Source: Kalaharituber pfeilii
Lineage: Eukaryota; Ascomycota; Pezizomycetes; Pezizales; Pezizaceae
Length of the DNA: 64,000 bases
NCBI GenBank assembly: GCA_015179045.1
Contig: WHUZ01000002.1
Span: 1,674,001 to 1,738,000 of the forward strand
Direction of reading: 5' to 3'
The number at the start of each line of letters is the position of its first letter. Within the stretch, counting starts at the first letter, position 1. Under the pieces are notes generated by a model. The model ran no database searches. It worked only from the letters and a program-made list of their open reading frames with translations, and was not told the DNA's origin. Both the position numbers and the translations under genes were made by a program. Below, one piece after another: positions 10,871 to 23,347 of the stretch.

Positions 10871-11358
10871 ATGTCCATCAAGCCGCCCACCGAGCCCACC
10901 CCCCTCGCAGGCGGCTGCCTCTGCTCCTCCATCCGCTACACAATACACCGGGTCCCGAACTCCCCCTGGCCCCCCCAAGGCTCCCACTGCCACTGTACCC
11001 AATCCGCAAATCCCATGGCGCTCTCTACGCGACATACCTCAATATCCCGCGCACCGCCTTCTCTCTCCCCGACGAATTCAAGTCCACCTACTTAGAGTAC
11101 CCTTCGTCCAAAAGCGGGCGTCGCGGATTCTGCACTCGCTGCGGTGCCAGCGTGATCTGGCGCAGTACAGATTCACCGGACCGTATTAGTGTGGCAGCAG
11201 GGACGTTGGCCTCGCCGGATAAGTCGAACATGGCTGGCGTGTTTGAGAGCTTCTGGTGCAAGAATTGGGTTGAAGGCTTGGATGATAAGACCGGCTTTTA
11301 TGGTGACATTGTGAAGAAGCGGGTCGAAGATCGTGGAGGGGAGTTGATGCCGGAATAG
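10871..11358 (+). pseudogene. GFA/Mss4-like (CENP-V/GFA domain) protein gene with one-base frameshift
   Basis: Glutathione-dependent formaldehyde-activating family proteins bind zinc through paired Cys motifs. The first frame starts at 10871 and reads AGGCLCSSIRYTI, then HCHCTQ at 10988-11002. There the expected next Cys codon lacks one base (CAAT-CCGC). The following frame resumes exactly with RKSHGALYATYLNI, then SGRRGFCTRCGASVIWR and VAAGTLASPDKSN, ending at a TAG at 11356-11358. With the single base allowed for, the protein would be about 162 aa, full length for the family. No intron explains the shift. It is either a consensus error or a recent lesion that destroys a zinc-ligand Cys. The gene is a single exon, convergent with the downstream coiled-coil gene. 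Confidence 0.85.
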
Positions 11359-11747
11359 AAGGCAGGTGAGGCATGATATTCCATCTATATGTTACCCATG
11401 TATTTTCAAGTCAAAGTATGAATTCTGCAAACAAAAGGGGAAAAAAGGAAAAAAAGGGGGGGAAAGGCGATGCGGAAGTTAGTATCATTGTGGAGATCTA
11501 GATGTAATGACGGAATAAAAGCCATTACAGCTCTACAATAATAAGCACTACCTGAAGCAGAATGGTCGCGTGACCTCATATATGGGAGAACCCAAGAGCC
11601 CTTGTCGACGCTACACCCAAGGCCCATGGAAATGTCCTTAATAAAATGCCACAGCCTATAAAATACTTCCCTTTAAGACAAATATAATAACAACTAAGAA
11701 AGTAAACACCAAACGGAATGCCAAATCCCAGATCCATAACTCACATG
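11359..11747. other. Convergent 3' spacer
   Basis: This is the 389-nt region between the stop codons of the GFA-like gene (+) and the coiled-coil gene (-). It is A-rich at 11431-11460 and shows no ORF of note. Confidence 0.5.
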
Positions 11748-13912
11748 CTAGACCTCAAACATCTCTCCCAATACCCCACCGTACAACCCAGCCCTTCCCG
11801 GAACTGTAGTCAAATCAATCTTATAACCCTTCCACTTCGGCAAGCCAACCTTGATCTGTTGTGCCCTAGCTTCCCTTTCCCTACGTAATGCTTCTTCTTG
11901 CGCATATCTTGCATTCTGCGGCTTCGGGTGTTGGTGATGCTCTGCCTCATCATCCGTACTAGGAAGAAAATCATCTTCATCCACCGTAGGGAAGTTGCCC
12001 AAAAATTGTACTTCCGTAAATCCACTTTTACTTTGCTTCCTATCATGACCCTTTGGAAGCCCCCTCGAACTTCGCTCCTCAAGGAGCGCTTCCAGTTCTT
12101 TAACTCGTCTTAGCAGTTTATGCCGCTCATCTGCCTCCATACCATCCAGTTCATCGTCATCGGCTTGCATTGATCCAGTCCCGCGCCGCGATTCGGTTAC
12201 ATGCTCCCTCAACTCTGCTAGTCGACGCTTCACTTCTGCGTTTTCCTGCTCCAAATATGCAACTTTCTTTTGCGATTCTTGTGCCTGAGTGTCGGTTTCC
12301 TTATACAACTGTTTCAGGGTCTTGTGGTCCTTCTCCCATGTCGTTATTTGCCCTTCAAGCTTCTTTATTTGGGCGCTCTGCGTTTCAATTTGCGCTTGCG
12401 CTTCCCGAAGCTTGGTCTCCGCAGAAGAACGGCCAGCGGATTCACTAACAAGGCGCTCAGCAGCCTTGTCTATCTTCTTTTTCAACTCTTCGACCTGAGT
12501 CTGAAGGGTAGAATTTAATTCTTCCACGGCTTTGAGATTCTCTTCAGCTGCAGAGGCCCTTGAAACGGCGTCAGCAAGAGGTTTAGAGGACTTTTCGAGG
12601 TCAACTCGAAGTTTGGAGATTTCCATCTCCATTGCCTCAATCTGCTCTTCTTTTGACTTTAGGAGCTCACGATCATCTTCGGAAGTGTTTGGCGAGGATT
12701 GGACTCGCAACTCTGATATTGTTTTGTCCTTCTGAGAGAGTTGTGAAGTAAGCAAGGAAACCTGTCGTGTTACCGTCGCCACTTCAGATTTCTAATAGAC
12801 ACCACGTAAGTGAGAGCTATCTTATGCTGGTAAGGAGGAAATTCATACCAGCTTTTCAATCTCCTCTAAGCGATCCTCCTGAGATTTCTTTGCATCTTCA
12901 GAACGGGTCTTGTACTCGTTCAGAGTTGATTTTAGTTCAGTAAGTTCCTCCTGAAGCTCCTCTTTTACTGTAACCTCTGCGCTCAGTTTCTCCTGTCGTT
13001 CCCGCAGCTCTTTCACCTCCGCTTCCAGTCTCTCATTGGCTTCTGTGAGTTCAGATATAGTTTGTGCTTGTTTCCGGTAGATGTCAGGGACAGCTTCTCC
13101 AGGTGAAAGAGGGTTGGGAGAGCGGGCAGTGCCAGAGGATCGTAGAAGGTCCGCAGAGCTGATAGATGGCCGGCGCAGACCCTGCTTAAATTCACGGTTG
13201 GCACTGAAAGACGCTGCACGAGAATGAGACGCCGCAGCCGGAGAATGGGCAGATTGGGATTGTAACTGAGGGAGTGATGGTGCAGGTAAAGCGGATGCAG
13301 GAAAAGCGGATGCAGGTGCTTCTCGTGGCTTCGGCAATTCAGCTGACTCAGGCTCTTCCTCCGGAACAGTTGGCATGTCCCTTTGCATATATGTTCAGCA
13401 AGTAACTTCTATAGAATATCTGGGAGCGCTCACACCTTATTTCTTCTTTCTCTTCAACTTCTTTCTGCTCACCCACTTCAACCTGTTCCTTTGCCTCCTC
13501 TTTCACCCTTTCCTTTGTACCCGCCTCTGCCTCCTCCTTCGAGTCTTCCATTGGTATCTCCTTAGCCTCCTCATTTGGCACCTCTTTCACTTCCTCCTTT
13601 ACCCCCTCTGTCACCTCCGGAGCCTCGTCCTTCTCAGCCAGAGCATTACTTTCAGCCCCCTCAACCTCAGGCTCCACAGCAGGCGACTCCTTTACTTCCT
13701 TTGCTGCCTTTCCACTCTTCTTCTTGGGTTCAAATCCTTCCTTCTTCTTCCCTGCCTTCGCCTTTTTAAGTTGCTCCACCTAGATAATGCAGCACATGTC
13801 AATAATTGTGCTTTGAGCATTGGTAGAAACCTCAAGATATAGTTTGACAGACCCGCTTCCTTGCCGCTGCTAGTTTTTCAGCTTTCTCTCTGTCTTCTCC
13901 AGAATCGGCCAT
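11748..13912 (-). CDS. Long coiled-coil protein, possibly golgin-like
   Basis: Inferred minus-strand exons are 13912-13853, 13779-13436, 13380-12849 and 12791-11748, all in phase, giving 659 aa. The N-terminus reads MADSGEDREKAEKLAAARKR followed by VEQLKKAKAGKKK. This basic amphipathic start resembles the N-termini of GM130/BUG1-type golgins. An acidic E/K/V-rich region comes next (about residues 40-135). A long heptad-rich coiled coil spans about residues 240-520, with SELTEANERLEAEVKELRER and similar stretches. The C-terminus is short and conserved-looking, with a WKGYKIDLTTVPG block and hydrophobic end GEMFEV. A cis-Golgi tethering role is inferred from the head and tail only. Other coiled-coil functions are possible. 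The start is the first ATG, just before a typical 73-nt intron. Confidence 0.8.
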
Positions 13913-14257
13913 GGCTGATATTGTGGTGGTGGTGTTGTAATTGTGTCAATTGGTCACATTTGGACATGTGCTTGGAGGTGTCAGTAAGGCTCAGGCACGC
14001 CAAGAAAATGCATAATAGTCACGTGAACGCATGCTTGTGAAATCATGTACTCGAGGACTCTCGATATAGTAGTGAATTTTCTATGAGGGGCATGTTGACA
14101 TTTTACTAAAGAAATGACACAATATAGAAAGCTCTAGGCAGACTTTTAAGATACTCTCTATTACAACATGATATGAATAAAAGTGAAAGCTAGCTTGCCC
14201 AGTTCGAGAATGCTGGTTGCTACTCAGAGGGTCTTGGCATGAGACTAGTTGCTACTA
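13913..14257. other. Upstream spacer of the coiled-coil gene
   Basis: This is the presumed promoter of the minus-strand coiled-coil gene, with a CACGTG-like GTCACGTGAAC at about 14020. No ORF is supported. It ends at a small MITE. Confidence 0.35.
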
Positions 14258-14351
14258 GCTAGTTTCAAAAGTATTCGGACGCCTGACTAATCCATATTAT
14301 GCACTACAGTATATCATATGAATCAGGCGTCCGAATACTTTTGAAGCTGGC
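14258..14351. mobile_element. 94-bp near-palindromic MITE with TA flanks
   Basis: The left arm GCTAGTTTCAAAAGTATTCG (starting 14258) continues with GACGCCTGA and is matched by its reverse complement ending at 14351. That makes about 29 bp of inverted repeat with two mismatches. TA borders both sides (14256-14257, 14352-14353). The interior is only about 36 bp, so the element folds almost end to end. A single related end occurs at 24084-24111. Confidence 0.8.
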
Positions 14352-15516
14352 TAGTATGTAGCCAAGGCCTGGACGCTGGGTTGCTTAACGAAGCTATTCT
14401 AACTGTGCATCGTTGGTGAATTATGCATATGCAGACGGACCACGGGGCACAGAACAACCCTAAATCCAATTTTATCCGAAGCTTGGGAATAGCTCAAAAT
14501 CGCAGGTCAGCTATTTAGCCGGATGACATGAGCGATCCCGCATCTAATGGGGCCGTACCAGAGGTGCAATTGCGCCGCGCCGAGCAAGACTGACAAAATC
14601 TGCTGGTGGGGCTTTAGGGCGAGTAGTAGTAGCGGCATCTTTGATATGTGATGGAGATGTGCCTGAGATGACTTGATATCTACACTTGCAATTGGTTTGC
14701 TGTGACCCTCAATGGCATGGCAGCTGCTGAAACAAGTCGGGGTCTAAAATCGAGTCATATGAATTATCAAGCATTACAGTATCAGGAAGAAGTGCTTATC
14801 AATCGTACTGTGACAATCAAAAACTCTCTTTGTACGGCGACTTTTACACAAGTTTCACCTGCCGTCTGCATCTCCGGAGCTCCGCGGGAGATGACCGGGC
14901 ATTGTCCAAATTGCTGTGTCTGTCCCTGTATGCGACAGACGAGTATTTGCATATTCTGCAGGTCGAATTGTGCAGAGGGGCAGAAGCCCCATTTGTTGCG
15001 CGAATGGAAACAATTGCCGAGAATGATGGGATGGTGCCTACATAGCGTAATATCCTCTGGTTGTGCGAGTACAGTACTGCCCCCCCCCCACGGGTCAAGC
15101 TTCAGTAGGAGCTGCCGCAAGCAGGAACTCGCGGAGGCAGAGATCGAAGGCGCCCTTTTTCCTTTTTTCCTTTTGTCCTTTTTTCCTTTTTCCCCTTCAG
15201 CAGGTCCGTTTCGGCGGGGCAATCTACCTTGCCAGTTTCGTGCCAGGCTTGCGGTGGAGAAAGCCAATTTTTCCTTTTTCTCAAGCTCCAAGTTTGGAGC
15301 TGCTCAAGATTACCCCCCCAAAACCCCTCAACAGGTCTGCCCCTCTCTTATTTACCCCACCGTCGAACTCCCTACTTTCTTAGTCTTCTCCCCTTCAACT
15401 TTCTCTCCTACTTATTCTCTTGCACCTGCCACTGAAGTCAATTTTCTGTGAAAATACTTGAGAGCCCGCTCAATACCCCAATACATACCTACTATACAGC
15501 GCGACAAAAATTCACA
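14352..15516. other. TKL1 upstream region
   Basis: It holds an overlapping pair of ORFs (14702-15451 plus strand, 14782-15291 minus strand) with no recognisable motifs and unnatural composition. The final 250 nt are strongly pyrimidine-rich (CTTTTTTCC repeats, CTCCCC, CTCTCC), typical of a strong fungal housekeeping promoter. I consider it non-coding. Confidence 0.5.
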
Positions 15517-18212
15517 ATGACGTACGGAGAGCTCGATCAATTGGCCATTAACACCATCCGTGTGTTGGCGGTAAGAACTGCTGCAAATACTACTGCCTCT
15601 TTACTCTCCCTAACATGTCTGTACTACAGATTGATGCCACCAGCAATGCAAACAGCGGGCATCCAGGTGAAACACATTCCGCAACGTTCAATTGCAATCG
15701 TTCATTTGGGCTAACATGTATTCTCTGTCAGGTGCTCCCATGGGAATGGCTCCTGTCTCCCATGTGCTATTTAATAAGTATATGACATTCAACCCCTCAA
15801 ATCCGAAATGGATAAATAGGGATAGATTTGTCTTGTCGTAAGTACTATGAATTTCGTTTCACACAAGTTCTCTGCATCCCCCACACACCTCTGTGATAGT
15901 GGGGTCACGGCCTACGGCAAGCTTGAGATGCTCATCTGTGCGCGGTCCTACCTTATCCTTATCGCGGTTTCACACAATCTGCAGGGGTATGATGCATCGC
16001 TAATTGGACTTCCTACGATAGCAACGGCCACGGATGTATGCTGCAGTATGCTTTGCTCCACCTTTTCGGATACAGAGTCACATTAGATGATCTCAAAGCG
16101 TTCCGTGTATGTGGGCTGCGTTTGAATATTTTGGAAATTCACCATGGAAACTAATTACGGTTTTATCTAGCAACTTGGTAGCATCACTCCTGGGCATCCA
16201 GAGGCAGTAAGGTTCTTTTTTGAGCACATTCCAGCTACATTGAGCTAACGAATTACAAAGCATGACACACCTGGTGTGGAAGTCACAACTGGTCCTCTTG
16301 GTCAAGGATTCGCCAACGCTGTCGGTCTTGCAATTGCTCAAGCTCATACCGCTGCCGTGTTTAACAAGCCAGGTTATGACTTGATCGACAATCATACATT
16401 TGTGTACTTCGGTGACGGCTGCGCTATGGAAGGTGTTGCCGCTGAAGCTGCTTCCATTGCAGGGCATCTGCAACTTGGAAACCTCATCGCTATATATGAT
16501 GACAACCACATCAGTATGCAACCCAATTATCTTCTTAACGTATCAGCATTTTTAATTGTAAGTTAGGTATTGACGGTGATACCAACTGTGCGTTCACCGA
16601 GGATGTGCTGAAGCGATTTGAGGCTTATGGCTGGCACACTCTGCATGTCAAGGATGGTGACCATGACCTTGAGGGAATAGAACAGGCCCTTGAGATGGCA
16701 AAGAGTGTCAAGGATAAGCCATCCGTTATTAAGCTCACAACCACCATTGGTTATGGATCTAAGCTCGCCGGTACCGGAGGCGTTCATGGAAACCCTCTTA
16801 AGGCTGATGATGCGCAACATGTTAAGGCCAGGTTTGGATTCGATCCAAATAAGTCGTTCGACGTCCCTCAAGAGGTCTACGACCTCTATGGAAAGACTGC
16901 AGCCCGTGGCGCGGTTGCTGAGGAGGCTTGGAATCAACTGTTCGAGAAGTACAAGGCTGATTACCCCGAAGAGCATGCTGATCTGGCTCGACGATTAGCT
17001 GGAAAGCTTCCTGAAGGATGGCAGAAGGTTCTCCCAGAGTAAGTCCTATTCAAGTGCACAACCATAAAATGCAATAATGCTAAGAGGTACTAGATATAAG
17101 CCGAGCGATCCCGCCATCGCTTCTCGAAAACTCTCTGAGACTGTGATCACCAAACTTGCTGGTGTCCTCCCGGAGCTTGTCGGTGGTTCTGCTGATTTGA
17201 CAGGATCCAACTTGACCAGGTGGAAAGATGCTGTCGACTTCCAGCCGCCATCAATTAATTTAGGTGACTGGTCTGGTCGATACATTCGATATGGTGTAAG
17301 AGAGCACGGTATGGGTGCCATTATGAACGGACTGGCTGCATATGGTACCATCATCCCATTTTCCGGTACCTTCTTGAACTTTGTATCATATGCCGCTGGT
17401 TCCGTTAGGCTCTCTGCTCTATCCCACCATCAGGTCATTTGGGTTGCTACCCACGATTCCATTGGCCTGGGAGAGGATGGTCCAACACATCAACCTATCG
17501 AAACTCTTGCCCACTTCCGTGCCCTCCCCAACTGCATGGTCTGGCGCCCTGCAGATGGTAATGAGACCTCTGCAGCATACTATGTGGCTATCATCTCCAG
17601 GCACACCCCATCCATCATTGCCTTGTCTAGGCAAAACCTTCCTCAATTGGAGGGCTCCTCGATTGAGCAAGCTATTAAGGGTGGATACGTGGTTGCCGAG
17701 GCTGAGAACGCAAATATTACTCTGGTCAGTACCGGAAGTGAAGTCGGAATCGCTATTGATGCTGCAAAGAGCTTGAAAGAGAAGCACAACGTTATCGCTC
17801 GAGTCGTTTCCCTGCCGTGCTGGGAAGTAAGTGACACGAGATTATACTAAATGGATGAGGTCTAACATCTTCTCTAGGTCTTTGATTCCCAAAACATGGA
17901 CTACAAGCTTTCTGTTCTCCCTGATGGAATCCCGATCCTGAGCATTGAGGTCATGTCTACACTTGGATGGGAGAAATACTCTCATGAGCAGTTCGGCCTC
18001 AATAGATTCGGCGCCTCCGGACCATACAAACAGGTTTATGACAAGTTTGAGTTCAATGCCGAAGGGATCTCCAAGAGTAAGAAAGACTCGTTCTTATTCT
18101 CTATATGATAATCTAACATTGCATGATAGGAGCTCTCCTAACCATTAATTTCTGGAAGGGAGTTAGCCCCATCAGGTCCCCCCTTAACAGAGCCTTCCAG
18201 CAGTTGATCTGA
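15517..18212 (+). CDS. TKL1: Transketolase
   Basis: Cytosolic ThDP enzyme of the non-oxidative pentose phosphate pathway; it moves two-carbon units between ketoses and aldoses. Ten exons join in phase: 15517-15570, 15630-15666, 15732-15837, 16022-16106, 16171-16206, 16261-16513, 16567-17038, 17094-17826, 17878-18076 and 18130-18212. They give 685 aa, matching the usual 680 or so. Visible: N-terminal [38 protein letters not shown], the ThDP-binding GDG segment from FGDGCAMEG to [29 protein letters not shown], the Glu-containing [17 protein letters not shown] and the C-terminal [16 protein letters not shown]. Nine introns of 51 to 184 nt make it the most interrupted gene here. Nothing essential is missing. 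Confidence 0.97.
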
Positions 18213-20765
18213 GCATGGGTGCGTATTGACGTGGAATCTATATCAAGATGTATAGATCATTGTATGTTTGTAATTGGAAAGCTGGGTCTTAGATCATCTG
18301 GAACATATATTCAAGCCTGGATACAAGGTCGATATTTTTTCATGTAGACTAGCTGCTATGCTTTCTGTGTTTGTTGTTGGGAATGGGGAAAAAAAAAAAA
18401 CATATTTTTCCAAGTTTGTTGCTTTGAGGTGACTAGCAACCGTGAGTCATGCATGGTGATGGACAGTGTTGTATCAGCAATTCGACTTTGAGTGGTGGTT
18501 GGTACGTTTATAAGGGGCACATCAAAGCCCACAGAACACTTTGCACCCTTTTCTTACAGTTATGGATCTCAATTCCTAAATTTTGTTGCTCTCCCTACAG
18601 GGAAATCTGGTACATTAGGACATCTCTTCTCTTCCAGGACAACAAAGTTTACGATCATTCACCCGATGAGAACTACCTGCCCTCCGCTTACACCGAAAAC
18701 CCGACACAAGTCTATATAGAACGTGAGCTTCGATCGCCATGGCATAACCCCACGCTACACAGCCATGCGACTGCTCCGACTGCTCCACCAAAATATATCA
18801 TTACCGGTTTGGGAAACAGAACAGTTTTGTCCCTCCTAGTGGACCGCGACTGCTTTTGTCTTTGCTTCTTCCAAACAGCTACGGGTATAATCGGACTCCC
18901 TCACCTCTCCAATTATCAATGCTTCAACGTATATTGACTATCCCGTGAATACTGACAGTATTTGACGTAGCTGGAGGTGTGTATTTCAAATTGCAGGAAT
19001 TGGTCTGCTCATCTGGGCTAAGACCACTATAGAGAAGTGTCCCTATCCTATGTCATGGCTCAAATATAGCTACAGATGAATTCTGATACTGACGAAATGT
19101 GCAAACTTTAGTAGATGATGATGTTTATCAGTACCCATAGACACAACAGGCTGCATTACTCTTGGGTGATTTGCAGCGACGCCTTGGCGGAATATTCCGA
19201 GAACATACCGAGCACTGGTCATCCCGCTGGAATAGTAACCGCGGGTTCAAGCGAAATCCATCTTGCGAGTCAATTTTGTGTTGGGCCTTCCATTATTACG
19301 CATTCGTATTCGCAATTTAACGATAGCGGTGGCATCTCCACCGATTACTAAGAAAAGCACTACAGTATGTACTAGTACCTTACCAAGTCATAGCTAATGA
19401 CTATCACTACCAGTCAGTCTGCGGCATGCGGTCGCCATCAACCAAGAGCAGGTACTATTACACAGCCAAGGATTCAGAAGGCCACCAGCTGCATGCAGGG
19501 GTAAGAGCTGTTTATGGCGCTCTGTGACGTGGGCCGCTGTTGGTATGGCTCAGCTCGGGATAATACAGTACGGAGCATCAGGAGAAACAACAGAGAAGAG
19601 GGTATGAATATAGGGATACCAGTGAGATATCTCGAACTGATCGTTAGTTTAGGTAGCTACTGGCAGTAGCCGTCTTCTATATCCAGTGTATGCGGAATCA
19701 ACCATAGCTTTCAGCTCATCGGCATATCTTCACGCTAGGTATCATCGTTAGCTACTAGCTGGAGAGCTCTTCATGGAAAGCTGTGTATTGGATTGAAATT
19801 ACGCAGTAGCACCATGGTGCTTACCTTTGCAACACACCACCCAACCAGCTTCCAAGTTGGAATCACCTGCACACTACTTTCCCGCACACACCCATACACC
19901 TGACATAGTTGAATCTTGAGAGGGTGAGTGTGTTGAGGGCGCCTACCTAACTGACTAGCATCGCCACGCATTCACGAGTATATTACATTACATATTCAAT
20001 TACTTCTTTCTTCCATAGATTGCCGTTGATGTGGACATGATGCGAATATAGTAACGTAATGTTGTTTCCTTGGTGGAGGTTATCCAACTCGTTTCAACCT
20101 GCTGCATCGCGATTCGCCGCACTCCCTGCTCAAGAAGCACGTTAACGGCTCACTCTTGTTCATTCGCAGCATTAACGGAATATCCAAAAAACAGTGCTGT
20201 CCCTGGTCAAAGATAGCCAATGTCACCATTGCTACCCCCCACATGCGCCTGCTAGCATACTGCCCGTTACTGTTCTCCAAGTTCCCTGTTTCATTCCGTG
20301 GATATTTCTCTCCGCCCTTTGCCTATTTCCATTCATACTAATATCCCAAGCCTCTCCGCCCAAACCCGAAACGATCGACACCCTCACACCTCATAAAGAA
20401 GACCTCCCTTCCCGAGAGCATCGCATCACCTCACTACCCCAGATAGATACAACTATAACGTCAAGCTTTGAGAACCACCCAGGCCTCACAGCTTACCTCC
20501 TCAACTCACAAGGTGGTAATAAAGCTAGAACAAGCAGAATATTTATCGCCCGCGGCAGCTACAACATCATTACAATCCTCCGCTTATCGCAGATTCGCGT
20601 TCTCCTATTTATAGTTCACACCCCCGTTCCTCCAATAATACCTTTTTGAACATCAACCAAGCACTAAACATCCGTTCTTCAAGTCTGAGTTGTGCTGTTG
20701 GGCTTGCAACAAATCAATCGCCATTTCATATCCACTCTACACATACGCACACATCACACATAACC
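18213..20765. other. Gene-poor region between TKL1 and MAF1
   Basis: 2.5 kb with only short motif-free ORFs. The last kilobase is C/T-rich with CACACA/CACATC stretches just before the MAF1 start, consistent with a promoter and 5' UTR. Nothing else is supported. Confidence 0.45.
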
Positions 20766-21678
20766 ATGAAGGTGCTTCCACCTCTACCCGTTGCACATTT
20801 GCAACTCCCTCTCTGGCGCTTACTTCCAGCGCCCACTCCAATATGAATTTCGCATAAGATAAATAAATTTATTTGAACATTAAGTCCAAAATCAAAGCGA
20901 AACTGACATACGACAGTTCCTACCTCTATGCGAACTCGAGCAAATAAACCACCTTCTCAATTTTGACACAACAGACTGTCATGTAGAAGGTGGGTGTGAC
21001 ATATACACCACGAAAGCTGCAGGTGTAGATAAGAAGCTGTATAAATCAATCGAAAAAGACCTCGAAACACGACATGAGGCCGATTTGCGCCTGTCTGCAT
21101 CACTGTCGCCTCCTCATGATTCAAGCGCTCTCCTTTCAAGAAACTCGCCGTTCGGGCCCTTGGACCAACCTGCAGCACGTCGCACTTTTGCGTACCTGAT
21201 CGCCACGTTGAACGCCTCGCACCCAGACTATGACTTTAGCGGCATTCTTCGGCCATCAGACTTTAGGCGAGAAAGGTCCCTGAGAACCGCACTGTCAGCT
21301 ATCGACACAACATTGTTTAACCTATCACGGCCAGTCCCTAAGCTCTGGGAGACTATCGATCAGGAAATGACATTGAAAGAATGCCTAATTTATCAGTATT
21401 GTCCAGAGGATGGAGACATCTATAGCGAAGACGGTCTTATTTGGAGCTTAAACTATTTCTTCTATAACAAAAACAGGAAACGAGTATGTTACCTCTACTT
21501 ACGCGGAGTAAGTACCCTGGGTTCGTCATTCGGTTCAACTCTATTCGATGGAGAAATGACCTCCAGTCGGAGGAGCCGATCAGGGAAGAAAAGTGAAATT
21601 CTTGACGACGGTGACAGCTCCTGGGACGATATGGACTATGACAATGAGGAAGAGTGGGTTGGAGACATGGAATTCTAA
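20766..21678 (+). CDS. MAF1: MAF1, repressor of RNA polymerase III
   Basis: Maf1 binds Pol III and shuts down tRNA and 5S transcription under stress; TOR/PKA phosphorylation keeps it inactive in the cytoplasm. I infer a 6-nt first exon (20766-20771, ATG AAG) joined across a 145-nt intron to 20917-21678. This gives MKFLPLCELEQINHLLNF, the expected family start, and 255 aa in total. Conserved boxes follow: ECGCD-like VEGGCDIYTTKAAGVDKKLY, ARRTFAYLIATLNASHPDYD plus FSGILRPSDFRRE, DGLIWSLNYFFYNKNRKRVC and YLYLRGVS. The acidic C-terminus ends EEEWVGDMEF. The donor GTGCTT is weak, but the alternative of starting at a downstream codon would lose the conserved N-terminal strand. Confidence 0.93.
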
Positions 21679-23347
21679 GGTGTACAGTGGCCGAGACTCC
21701 AAGGTCGTCCTTGTCCTACCCCATCTTCCCTCATTGGTCGAGGCAACATAATCCTGACAGAGACAGAGGCTGGCAATGCTTTCTTGCTGAAATTGCTGTT
21801 TCGTTATTTGTGCTTCGTCACAGTGTTGTTGCTCCTTACAATATCTCGGATTTCGATCCTTTTTCCTTTTCCTTTTTCTTGTGCCCTAACATCTAGTTTT
21901 GATTAATGGTTTGCTTGATCTATGCTTGATATTCTGAACGGAGTGTGGATTTCTTTATGTTGGGCGTATGGGTTGGGTATGAGTATCGGTCTGCTTTTTG
22001 TCCTTTAATGATCCGACGGTGAGAGCGCCGGTTCTACGGGACACTCCTGGCGAGAATAGGAGGTGGAGGGACCCTGTTAGCATGAAAGGAGGAACAGAGT
22101 GGATGTGGTTTGCTCGAAGGTAAGTAATGGAGTTGTTTTCGCTTGTCTGGATGTTTTAGGCGTTTGCACATGTGTGGTCTGGTCAATGGGGTTTGTATTG
22201 GGGTTAAATGGGTGGCTTTGGAATTGGCGTTTATTCTTTCTTTTCCTCGGATCCGGTGAGAGCGGGTTGTGGTTTCGAAGAAATTGAAACGGCAATTCTG
22301 TGTGTGGGTCGGATGGTTGGTTTTGGAGGGATTTGTTTTCTTCTGTCGGTGACTTTTTTGTCCTGTTGTTGCCTGTTGTGTGTTTACCTGTTACTTCAAG
22401 GAGAAGAAGGAAGGAATCGTCAGCAGTTCTCGCACAGGATGGTGAGGGGAGAGAAAGTGGTAGGATGAGTTACGTTGAGTGGGTGGTGGACGACGATACT
22501 CTTTTTTTTTCGCTTTACTTAATTGTGCGCTAGCTGCATGTGCTGCATTAACGCTATGCTATGCCATTCTTGTTCACATTCACAATTCCTTGATATCTGG
22601 AATGTTCTGTATTCATATTTAATCCAATATTTGCCTCCACGGTATGTTACGTATGAGCATGTCATTTTTGAGTGTCATGAAGTCGTAAACACTGTCATGT
22701 CCATGATCAGCTGCTCAGTGTGGCAGTTGATACCATGTAATGGCTGTACAACATGCCTTGGCAATGGAGCTTGAAGAAATGAAAGACCTGTGCGTCATTC
22801 TGTCAAGTCGAATATCTTCCTCCATAGTACCTGCATCCATTCTGAACTCCGCCTTCCCAGATACAGATATGACTCAGTACATACCCATGATTTAACGATT
22901 GCTGTTAAGTCCTGTCCTAAATTGAAGCCGATGGTGTTTCGAAACTTAGCTGGATGCGGCTGTTTGAGAGTTTATCAGGAGATAGTCTGGTTGCACCAAC
23001 CCTCCGACCGTAATCAGGAGAAAGAAACAGTTTATGCCAGATAGCCTGTGACGCTGGACTCCTTGACCCTGTGTGATATTGTTGCTGTGCTCGGTAGAAA
23101 GCGTTTTTTCCAACCTCTACTATACCTACTAAGTACGTTGGAGCTGTAAAGTAGTCGAGCGGGTTTCTCAGTCACAGAGGGATTCAGCATCTATTGTACC
23201 TGCCCTGACTCTTTCATGCTGGCGTTTAAGTTAGCTACCTAATACTCCCCATTCACCGAGATAAAGTTGGTAAAGTCCATCACATCCGGGTAAAAAGCTT
23301 GGTAGGATTAACGGAGGGGGTCGTGGGGGGGGGGGGGGGGGCGGGGG
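21679..23347. other. MAF1 3' region and repeat-poor spacer
   Basis: T/G-rich sequence to about 22510, then unremarkable DNA. It ends in a long G run (about 23325-23341, interrupted once before 23348). No gene is supported. Only small motif-free ORFs are present. Confidence 0.45.
23325..23346 (+). repeat. Long poly(G) tract
   Basis: An almost uninterrupted G run broken by a single C, at the 3' edge of the NLR-like fragment (as C on its sense strand). Such tracts are prone to slippage and to sequencing or assembly error. Confidence 0.85.

Noticed and set aside
14702..15451. 249-codon plus-strand ORF upstream of TKL1
   Set aside because: No recognisable motif, Cys/Pro/Ser-rich translation of a pyrimidine-rich promoter, and a competing minus-strand ORF over the same bases.
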